Origin: MWDT01 sp035506315
GTDB lineage: Bacteria > Verrucomicrobiota > Verrucomicrobiia > Opitutales > Opitutaceae
Assembly (NCBI GenBank): GCA_035506315.1
Contig: DATJPQ010000118.1
Coordinates: 1-53,993 of the forward strand
Length of the DNA: 53,993 bases
Direction of reading: 5' to 3'
Shown piece after piece: positions 26,388 through 35,229 of the stretch (position 1 is its first letter; each line of letters opens with the position of its first letter). Both the position numbers and the translations under genes were made by a program. The notes under the pieces were generated by a model. The model was not told the origin of the DNA. It saw only the letters and a program-made list of their open reading frames with translations, and ran no database searches.

Positions 26388-26867
26388 TCATTCCACCGCT
26401 ACGACAACATGCGTGACCGGCCCGGAACGGCCGGGGAGGGCGACGGCCGCGCCCAATTTCTGCCCCACGAGCTGGCGACCGAGGGGCGAGGCTGCGGTCA
26501 CTACCATGATCGACGTGCCGTTGAGCTGTACTTCGAGCCCGCCGTGCTGCGGACCGAGGAAATACCACGAACGGCGTTTGCGTACCTCCAAGGTGACCAG
26601 TGCGCCCGTGGCCACGGGCTCACCCGGATTGAACCGGCGCACCGGCAGCGCCTCGTAGGCGGCGATGGCCTCGGCGATTTCGCCGGCCAGCTTGGCCTGC
26701 CCGGCCGCCAGGTAGGCGGCGCTTTGGCTGCGCATGTCGTATTTGTCCTCGGCGCGGCTTTCCTCGTTCGTCGCCTCATCACGGGCGGTGTTGGCCGCGT
26801 CGGTCAGGAGCGTGAGCTCGGACCGGAGTTGGGCGAGGATGGCTTGATGCAGGGCGGTTTTGTCCAT
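26388..26867 (-). CDS. GreA/GreB-like transcription elongation factor
   Basis: 159 residues. The N-terminal part is a helical, probably coiled-coil hairpin with an acidic tip-like stretch (DEATNEESRAEDKYD, residues about 29-43). The C-terminal part is a GreA-type FKBP-like domain, including PVATGALVTLE and ITHVV-like ends (SPLGRQLVGQKLGAAVAL matches the GreA motif SPLGxALLGKxxGD). Gre factors bind the RNA polymerase secondary channel and help backtracked complexes. The sequence is diverged from true GreA, so it may be a specialised paralogue. The frame continues far upstream across the tRNA gene, but the ATG at 26867 is the sensible start. Confidence 0.75.
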   Translation of the reverse strand: MDKTALHQAILAQLRSELTLLTDAANTARDEATNEESRAEDKYDMRSQSAAYLAAGQAKLAGEIAEAIAAYEALPVRRFNPGEPVATGALVTLEVRKRRSWYFLGPQHGGLEVQLNGTSIMVVTAASPLGRQLVGQKLGAAVALPGRSGPVTHVVVAVE

Positions 26868-26926
26868 GGGGACCGAGGAGAAATAAACGCCTAGCACAGG
26901 CAGCCTTTGATCGCTTTGCCAGCTCA

Positions 26927-26957
26927 CATTTTTCTTTCCGATGCAGAAAGAAAAATG
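26927..26957 (-). terminator. A/T-rich hairpin after tRNA-Val
   Basis: A perfect 12-bp stem CATTTTTCTTTC / GAAAGAAAAATG with a 7-nt loop begins at the tRNA's CCA end. On the minus strand the tRNA is followed at once by a U-rich tract, so this probably serves as the 3' trailer and terminator. Confidence 0.6.
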
Positions 26958-27032
26958 GTGGACGCTACTGGACTCGAACCAGTGACCCCTAGTGTGTGAT
27001 ACTAATGCTCTAACCAACTGAGCTAAGCGTCC
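26956..27032 (-). tRNA. tRNA-Val (anticodon CAC)
   Basis: A 77-nt cloverleaf read on the minus strand. The acceptor GGACGCT pairs with AGCGTCC, the D-arm is GCTCAGTTGGTTAGAGC, the anticodon arm is TTAGT-ATCACAC-ACTAG with U33 and anticodon CAC (reads GUG, valine), the T-arm is ACTGG-TTCGAGT-CCAGT, and the CCA end is encoded. All four stems pair, with one G-U. Confidence 0.96.
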
Positions 27033-27110
27033 CCAAGTGAGGGGGTGACGTTTGCCGTAGCTGCGCGCCCGAATCAACACCGTTTTTCTTTTCCGAACGC
27101 CGCTCGTGGG

Positions 27111-27133
27111 TTTGTAACGTATTATGTGACAAA
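27111..27133. repeat. 23-nt imperfect palindrome, copy 3
   Basis: Related to the copies at 33-55 and 144-166 (three differences to copy 1 in reverse orientation), and followed by CCGGATTGG. It lies between nth and tRNA-Val. Confidence 0.65.
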
Positions 27134-27154
27134 CCGGATTGGGCAGCGAGGCAG

Positions 27155-27859
27155 CTAGAGCCGCTTCTCCGGGCTTCGAGCCTGCTGGACGCTTCCGGCA
27201 CGCACGAGCTTTTGCCGCCCGGGAAAAAGCGTGCGGCAAAGCTCGCACACCGTGCCGTCGCAGCCACGCGCCGTGCAATGTTCGCGGCCGTAGAAAATCA
27301 TCCGCAGGTGCAGCTGGTTCCAATGGTCCCGCGGGAACAGCGCCTTCAGGTCGCGCTCCGTTTGCTCCACATTGCGGCCGCTGCTTAGTCCCCAGCGCTG
27401 CGCGAGCCGGTGGATGTGCGTATCGACCGGAAACGCCGGCACGCCGAACGCCTGCGCCATCACCACCGACGCCGTCTTGTGGCCCACGCCGGGCAGCGCC
27501 TCCAACTCCTCGAACGTGCGCGGCACCTGACCGCCATGTTGTTCGACGAGAATTCTCGAGAGCGCGGAAATCGCCTTTGCCTTCTGCGGCGCGAGGCCGC
27601 AGGGGCGGACGATGGTTTCGATGCGCGCCATCGGCAGTGTCGCCATAGACTCCGGCGTGGCGGCGGCGGCGAAGAGGGTGGGGGTGACCTGGTTGACACG
27701 CTTGTCGGTGCACTGCGCCGACAGCAGCACGGCGATCAGGAGCGTGTAGGCGTCATGGTGCGCGAGCGGTACCGGTGTCTCGGGATAGAGTTCCGCCAGC
27801 CGCCGGTCGAGAAAGGCGGCCCGTGCGGCCTTCGTGCGGAATGGATTTGCCCGTTCCAT
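27155..27859 (-). CDS. nth: Endonuclease III (base-excision DNA glycosylase/AP lyase)
   Basis: 234 residues. It removes oxidised pyrimidines and cleaves at abasic sites. The helix-hairpin-helix LPGVGHKTASVV contains catalytic Lys128, and Asp146 is in FPVDTHIHRL. LLSAQCTDKRVNQV is a standard family motif. The C-terminal Fe-S loop is unusual: Cys195, Cys200, Cys205 and Cys208 are spaced C-x4-C-x4-C-x2-C instead of C-x6-C-x2-C-x5-C, and Gly stands at the place of the usual last Cys. The start MERANPFRTKAAR was chosen because the 34 upstream codons overlap the neighbouring gene and are not family-like. Confidence 0.93.
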   Translation of the reverse strand: MERANPFRTKAARAAFLDRRLAELYPETPVPLAHHDAYTLLIAVLLSAQCTDKRVNQVTPTLFAAAATPESMATLPMARIETIVRPCGLAPQKAKAISALSRILVEQHGGQVPRTFEELEALPGVGHKTASVVMAQAFGVPAFPVDTHIHRLAQRWGLSSGRNVEQTERDLKALFPRDHWNQLHLRMIFYGREHCTARGCDGTVCELCRTLFPGRQKLVRAGSVQQARSPEKRL

Positions 27860-27902
27860 GCTGGTCGCGAACCAGAGCGAATTTGCCGGCAAACACAAAT
27901 CC

Positions 27903-28280
27903 TTACAGCCGGCGCCAGAACATGCCGCAAATCGAGAGGAGCATGCCGATGCGGATCGCACCCTCGAAAGTGAGGATCACGAGCACCCATTTGAGCCCGC
28001 AATTGCGGCGCAGCGTGTACCCCAGCGCCGTGACGACGAGCATGCTGAGCGCCTGCACGCGGCCGTAGCGTTCGAAAAGCAGCGCGAGCATCCACACCCC
28101 CTCGGTGAGCAGCGCAATGCTCCAGAACGCGGCGCGCAGCTCACTGAGGTCGAGGCTGCGTGGATCGGTGCCTTGTTCGATTTGCTTGATGCCGAGGTAA
28201 CGCTCGCCCACCACGAGCTGCCAGAGCTCGAAGAGAACCCAAAAGGGAGCGAGAAGCAGAAGCGGCGACACGACCCGCAC
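27903..28280 (-). CDS. Small predicted membrane protein
   Basis: A 125-residue protein that I do not recognise. It has about four hydrophobic segments: MRVVSPLLLLAPFWVLFELW, a middle segment around SIALLTEGVWMLALLF, VQALSMLVVTALGY, and ILTFEGAIRIGMLLSICGMFW. A polar stretch of about 25 residues (GERYLGIKQIEQGTDPRSLD) separates the first two. It is transcribed toward nth with a 43-nt gap, so the two may be cotranscribed. Confidence 0.6.
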   Translation of the reverse strand: MRVVSPLLLLAPFWVLFELWQLVVGERYLGIKQIEQGTDPRSLDLSELRAAFWSIALLTEGVWMLALLFERYGRVQALSMLVVTALGYTLRRNCGLKWVLVILTFEGAIRIGMLLSICGMFWRRL

Positions 28281-28315
28281 GGTAATCGGGAGTGATGCAG
28301 CGCGCTAGAAGAAAT

Positions 28316-28450
28316 AAATCCGAAATCCGAATTTCGGAATCCGAAACAAATTCGAAACTCGAAATCAAAATGCACGACGCGGGCGTTGGCTCTTTTTGAA
28401 TTTCGTACCTTCGTGCTTGTTTCGGATTTTGATATTCGAATTTCGGATTT
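28316..28450. repeat. Inverted pair of heptamer repeat arrays
   Basis: The arm at 28316-28370 consists of 7-nt units such as TCCGAAA and TCCGAAT. The arm at 28396-28450 is its diverged reverse complement, about 80 percent alike by eye, with about 25 nt between them. The same 7-nt design occurs at 10093 and 31719. It fills the gap between the bicupin and membrane-protein genes. Confidence 0.65.
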
Positions 28451-28462
28451 CCCGCCGGGGTA

Positions 28463-29470
28463 CTATTCCTCACCCTCGAAGTAGTCCGTCTCGGTCAGGC
28501 GAAAAACCTTTCGCGAAGGCACGAACGCCCATTTGTTCGAGTCCGGATAATGGCAGACATCGACCGGCGGGTTGTCGGCGAGGATGTAGAAGACAAAATC
28601 CTCCGGGCCGGAGTTGAGGATCTGATGCGCCTCGCCCGGCGGATGCAGCACTACATCGCCCGCCGTCACCGCCTGCCGTCCGCCGGCCGTGCGCACGATG
28701 CCGGCGCCGCTGACAAGCATGAACATCTCCCACTGGGCCGCATGGCTGTGGTACGGGCACACCGCCCGGCCGGGCGGCAACCGGACGAGGACGAGATCGA
28801 AGGGATGTCCGGTTCGGGGCCATCCGTCGCGCACGCCGCCCAGCGCGAGAGAGATGGCCTGGTAACGGCAGCCGAATTTGCCGCCTGGTGAGCGCCGTTC
28901 CTCCCACGGCAGGTCGGCGATCCGGACACGGCGCATGCCGGAGGACGCCACTGCCGTCGCCGGTGCGGAAGAAGCCGCGAGCGCCGGTTGCCCTTCCTCC
29001 TCGCCGTCGTAATAATCGACCTCCGCCATCCGAAAGACGTTTCCCTGCGGTTTAAGCATCCATTTCCGGGAGTTCGGATACCACGTGCTGTCCGCGGGCG
29101 AGTTGTTCGCGATCACGTAGAATTCCAGGTCAGTACCACCGGAATTGATGATCTGGTGGGCGGCGCCGGGAGGTTGCATGAACGCGTCGCCGGCCGCCAC
29201 TGAGTGGGTCTCGGTGCCGGCGCGGACCGTGGCCGTACCGGCCAGCACGACGAACAGCTCCCATTGGACGGCATGGGCATGTTGCGGGCAGACCGCCGCG
29301 CCGGGCGGCACGCGCCGGAGTTGCAAGTCAAAGGGATGCCCGCCGCCCCAAGGCCCGATATCGCGCACGCCGCCGAGCGCGAGCGAGATGTTTTTGAAAT
29401 ACGAATGGTACCGGCCGGTGGGCGACCGGCGCTCCTCCCACGGAAGATCGGCAGGGCGAATCTGGTGCAT
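28463..29470 (-). CDS. Bicupin protein made of two tandem cupin repeats
   Basis: 335 residues in two homologous halves joined by an Ala/Ser linker (about 170-185). Each half has LPWEERRSP near the start, ISLALGGVRD, GHPFDL, a cupin motif 1 (VCPQHAHAVQWELFVVL and VCPYHSHAAQWEMFMLV) and motif 2 (PPGAAHQIINSG and PPGEAHQILNSG), then YPNSRKW or YPDSNKW. The His and Glu/Gln positions suggest metal binding in both halves. A sugar-isomerase or dioxygenase role is possible, but no substrate can be assigned. The start at 29470 (MHQIRPADLPWEE) aligns with the second half, which confirms it. It may be cotranscribed with the upstream FAA-hydrolase gene, 73 nt away. Confidence 0.8.
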   Translation of the reverse strand: MHQIRPADLPWEERRSPTGRYHSYFKNISLALGGVRDIGPWGGGHPFDLQLRRVPPGAAVCPQHAHAVQWELFVVLAGTATVRAGTETHSVAAGDAFMQPPGAAHQIINSGGTDLEFYVIANNSPADSTWYPNSRKWMLKPQGNVFRMAEVDYYDGEEEGQPALAASSAPATAVASSGMRRVRIADLPWEERRSPGGKFGCRYQAISLALGGVRDGWPRTGHPFDLVLVRLPPGRAVCPYHSHAAQWEMFMLVSGAGIVRTAGGRQAVTAGDVVLHPPGEAHQILNSGPEDFVFYILADNPPVDVCHYPDSNKWAFVPSRKVFRLTETDYFEGEE

Positions 29471-29543
29471 ACGGAAGAATGAACGGCACATGGGGCGCCG
29501 CAAGCAACTGCGACCGGCGCCGGACCACGGGCCCGGCCAGGGT

Positions 29544-30350
29544 TCAGGTCTGCTCGTCCACCACCGGATTGGTGAGCGTGCCGATCTTTTCAATCTCGAT
29601 GCTCACGGTATCGCCAGGTTTCAACCACACCGGCGGGGTACGGGCGAAACCGACGCCATGGGGCGTGCCGGTCATGATCACCGTGCCGGGCAGGAGCGTC
29701 TTGCTGCCGCTCAGGAATTCGATCAGCGCGGGCACGCCGAAGATCATGTCGTTGGTGTTCCAGTCCTGCATGGCCTGGCCGTTGAGCACGGTGCGGATCT
29801 GGAGTGCGTTGGGATTCGGAATTTCGTCTTTCGTCACCAACACGGGGCCGAGCGGGCAGAAGGTGTCGAAGCTCTTCGCCTCGCACCACTGGCCGCCACC
29901 GAGCGGCCGGCCCTGCCAGTCGCGGGCCGAGACATCGTTGCCACAGGTGTAGCCAAGCACGTAGTCGAGCGCGTGGGCGCGGGAAACATTCTTGCAGCGC
30001 CGGCCGATCACCACCGCGAGTTCGCACTCGTAGTCGACCTGCGTGCTGGCGAGGTGACGCGGCAGCTCGATGGGATCGCCGGGGTTTTGCAGCGAGCTGG
30101 TGGCCTTGATGAAAAGGATCGGCTGCGCCGGCGCACCCTTGCCGCCCTCCTCGGCGTGTTTCTTGTAGTTGAGGCCGATGGCGAGAATGTTGGCCGGCGC
30201 CAGGGGTGCGAGGAGCTTGCCGGGCGCAACGACGCGGCTGGTCACGCGGAAATCGCCGGGAATATCGCCGGTGATCTCGTGCGCCGAGCCGTCGGGCTGG
30301 AGCGCGGCATAGGCGGGACCGGCGGCCGTGAGGTGGCGGATGATTTTCAT
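29544..30350 (-). CDS. Fumarylacetoacetate hydrolase-family protein
   Basis: 268 residues. FAA-family fold with the metal site YECELAVVIGR (acidic E-x-E), GYTCGNDVSARDWQ, and the C-terminal MTGTPHGVGFARTPPVWLKPGD. Members hydrolyse or decarboxylate 2,4-dioxo acids in aromatic, sugar-acid or oxaloacetate metabolism. The KxxD and NYxxHAEE motifs (GLNYKKHAEEGG) fit the ureidoglycolate lyase / 2-keto-3-deoxy-L-fuconate hydrolase branch, so the true substrate may be a sugar-acid derivative. The ATG overlaps the stop codon of the upstream PIN-toxin gene (ATGA), so translation is coupled. Confidence 0.87.
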   Translation of the reverse strand: MKIIRHLTAAGPAYAALQPDGSAHEITGDIPGDFRVTSRVVAPGKLLAPLAPANILAIGLNYKKHAEEGGKGAPAQPILFIKATSSLQNPGDPIELPRHLASTQVDYECELAVVIGRRCKNVSRAHALDYVLGYTCGNDVSARDWQGRPLGGGQWCEAKSFDTFCPLGPVLVTKDEIPNPNALQIRTVLNGQAMQDWNTNDMIFGVPALIEFLSGSKTLLPGTVIMTGTPHGVGFARTPPVWLKPGDTVSIEIEKIGTLTNPVVDEQT

Positions 30351-30787
30351 GGCGAGACGATGACATCGATGCCACGCAGGCCAAAATGAGGTGCGGCAGT
30401 GAGCAGGTGGCGGTCGTGGCTGTAGATTTCTTTCAGGCCGGCATCGGCGGCGCAGACAAGATGGAGGGCATCGGCGGCGCGCAGGAAAACGGAACCGGGC
30501 AAATCGGCGACTTTGCGGCAGGCGACATCGATCAGGCTGGTCGTGAGGGGCAACCATTCGATGAGAAGGGACTTCTCGTCGGCCTCGATTTGGGCGAGCG
30601 CCTGACGGAAACCGCGCGCGTCGAGACGGCCCTCGCGCAGATGCCGCTTGATCCCCGCGAAAAGTTCAAGCCGCCCATGGTGCGCGCACACGAAATGACT
30701 GCGGCCCGTCATCCAGGCCTCGACCTCGCGGGAGCCCGACTCACGGACGTAAGTCTTCAGCAGATAGGAGGTGTCGAGATATTGCAC
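30347..30787 (-). CDS. PIN-domain ribonuclease toxin (VapC-like)
   Basis: 146 residues of PIN fold with the acidic quartet visible: Asp in YLDTSYLL (near residue 4), Glu in LELFAGIKRH, Asp in AADALHLVCA and Asp in SHDRHLL. PIN toxins cut tRNA or rRNA. The start is a GTG 7 nt after the antitoxin's stop; the upstream frame overlaps the antitoxin and is not used. It directly follows the Phd-like antitoxin gene, and its stop overlaps the start of the FAA-hydrolase gene. Confidence 0.83.
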   Translation of the reverse strand: MQYLDTSYLLKTYVRESGSREVEAWMTGRSHFVCAHHGRLELFAGIKRHLREGRLDARGFRQALAQIEADEKSLLIEWLPLTTSLIDVACRKVADLPGSVFLRAADALHLVCAADAGLKEIYSHDRHLLTAAPHFGLRGIDVIVSP

Positions 30788-30794
30788 GATGGTA

Positions 30795-31025
30795 TCAGCG
30801 GCCGTCGCGGTCGTCGGAGATCGTCTTGGTGGAGTCGAAATCGATCTTGGGTAGCTTCGACCAATTGCGGCCGGTGTAGACCGGGTGCGGCGGATCGGTC
30901 GGAACGTGCGCCTGCAGCGAGGCGATTCTTTCGCCACGATCGGTGACAATCAAAGGCTGCTTGCGGGCGGCGCGCACCCATCGGCCGGTCTCGGCATGGA
31001 GTTGCTTGATGGAAATCGTCTTCAC
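30795..31025 (-). CDS. Phd/YefM-type antitoxin
   Basis: 76 residues. Its N-terminus VKTISIKQLHAETGRWVRAAR...PLIVTDRGERIASL matches the Phd/YefM DNA-binding fold, followed by a disordered, acidic and Asp-rich tail (KTISDDRDGR) that would bind the toxin. The start is GTG at 31025 (TTG codons lie upstream). A 7-bp inverted repeat GTGTCAC..GTGACAC sits just upstream at 31036-31051, a likely autoregulatory operator. Confidence 0.8.
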   Translation of the reverse strand: MKTISIKQLHAETGRWVRAARKQPLIVTDRGERIASLQAHVPTDPPHPVYTGRNWSKLPKIDFDSTKTISDDRDGR

Positions 31026-31035
31026 GGCCAACAAG

Positions 31036-31051
31036 GTGTCACCAGTGACAC
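31036..31051. promoter_or_regulatory. Palindromic operator of the toxin-antitoxin pair
   Basis: GTGTCAC-CA-GTGACAC is a perfect 7-bp inverted repeat 10 nt upstream of the antitoxin start and 21 nt after the gcvP stop. Phd-type antitoxins bind such palindromes. Confidence 0.6.
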
Positions 31052-31071
31052 TTCATGGCAAGGGGCAAAAT

Positions 31072-33987
<2,916 letters not shown>

Positions 33988-34121
33988 GAAGAGGGAAAGA
34001 TGGGAAGACGGTAGAGCCGGACTCCCGGCGCGCAACCGCGATTTGATCACCGGGCGGCTTTAGGACACCAGGAGATCCCTGCCCGTTGATGAAAGGATAA
34101 ATCCGGGCGGGCATTTTCCCT

Positions 34122-34159
34122 GTAAAATAATGCCGCCGGACAACGGTATGTCCGGCGGC
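34122..34159 (-). terminator. Terminator of the small secreted-protein gene
   Basis: An 11-bp perfect stem GCCGCCGGACA / TGTCCGGCGGC (34132-34159) with a 6-nt loop. Read on the minus strand it is followed by ATTATTTTAC, giving a U-rich tail. It separates the small gene from gcvP. Confidence 0.85.
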
Positions 34160-34194
34160 TGGCCCAAAGCAGAATCTATGAAGTTGGATCGTGC

Positions 34195-34389
34195 CTAGGC
34201 ATATTTATCACCGTCGTCGCCACCACCGGGAGGAGGGGGAGGGGGCGGGGGCGGCGGCGGGTTGTCCGCCAGCTGGAACTGGGAAGTCTGACCGGTGGCG
34301 GCGAGCCGGGACTGGGTCGAGGAGGCGGCGAGGGCCAAAAGCGAGCACAGGGCGCTCGCGAGCAGGAGGGTGGAGAGGATTTTTTTCAT
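34195..34389 (-). CDS. Small exported polyproline protein
   Basis: 64 residues: a signal peptide (MKKILSTLLLASALCSLLALA), a short polar region, then eleven consecutive Pro residues and a Gly/Asp-rich end (GGGDDGDKYA). The start was set at the ATG that begins the signal peptide. I know no family for it. A run of prolines of this length needs EF-P during translation and would form a stiff helix. It has its own terminator downstream and is divergent from the response-regulator gene. Confidence 0.65.
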   Translation of the reverse strand: MKKILSTLLLASALCSLLALAASSTQSRLAATGQTSQFQLADNPPPPPPPPPPPGGGDDGDKYA

Positions 34390-34587
34390 GACAGGTTGGA
34401 TTCCTCTCAAACCTAACACGCTCGCGTATTCGCATGCGCGTGACGTTGGGAAAAAACAGCGGGAAAATATCCCGGCGATTTTTCCGTTTTTCCCGGTTAC
34501 GTCGGAGCTCAGGCCGCAGGCGGTTTACCTCATTATGGATGGATTCGGCATTGTAGCCGGCGGCGAACTAGCTTTGAACTTCCCGCC

Positions 34588-35229
34588 ATGAGCACCGCCC
34601 GCGTCGTCCTCATCGAAGACCATACCATGGTGCGCGATCTGCTCGGGGAGGCGATTGGCGCACTCCCCGGCGTCGCGCTGGTGGCGTCCGTGGGTACCGC
34701 TGCTGAGGGGCTGGCCGCCTGCCTTGCGCAAAAGCCCGAACTGGCCATCATCGACTGGATGCTCCCGGACGGCTCGGGCCTGGACGTGGTCCGCCAGAGC
34801 GCATCCAAGCTGCCGCAGACCCGTTTCCTCGTGGTGACTTCCAACGACCAGGGGCAGATCGTGCGCGATGCGGCGGCCGTTGGCGTCCATGGCTTCGTGA
34901 TGAAAAGCCTGCCGATGGCCACGCTCCAGCTGGCCATCCGGACGGTGCTGGAAGGCCGGACTTATTTCTGCCCGGTGAGCAGCCAGTTGCTCGTCGAGTC
35001 GTTTCGCAACGATACGACGAAGACCGGGCCGACCCTGACTCCGCGCGAACGCGAAATCTTGCGCTGCCTCGCCCTCGGCCTGGGCACCAAGGAGACCGCC
35101 GAACACTTGAAACTCAGCGCCAAGACCGTGTCCAACCATCACACGGCGTTGAAGCTAAAGCTCCAGATCAACGAGCCCGCCGGGCTCGTGCACTACGCCA
35201 TCAAGCACGGGCTGGTCAAGGCGCCGTGA
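34588..35229 (+). CDS. NarL/FixJ-family response regulator
   Basis: 213 residues. The receiver domain has an acidic pair at Glu10-Asp11, phospho-accepting Asp56 (LAIIDWMLP), Thr in VVTSND and Lys in VMKSLP. A LuxR-type helix-turn-helix follows (about 148-205: LTPREREILRCLALGLGTKETAEHL...SAKTVSNHHTALKLKL). It should be activated by a histidine kinase and bind DNA as a dimer. It is transcribed toward a hybrid histidine kinase gene on the other strand and overlaps its 3' end by 14 bp; they may form a pair. Confidence 0.92.
   Translation: MSTARVVLIEDHTMVRDLLGEAIGALPGVALVASVGTAAEGLAACLAQKPELAIIDWMLPDGSGLDVVRQSASKLPQTRFLVVTSNDQGQIVRDAAAVGVHGFVMKSLPMATLQLAIRTVLEGRTYFCPVSSQLLVESFRNDTTKTGPTLTPREREILRCLALGLGTKETAEHLKLSAKTVSNHHTALKLKLQINEPAGLVHYAIKHGLVKAP

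Noticed and set aside
33988..34190. Glycine riboswitch upstream of gcvP
   Set aside because: No tandem glycine aptamer core could be seen; the strong hairpin there is the terminator of the small secreted-protein gene.
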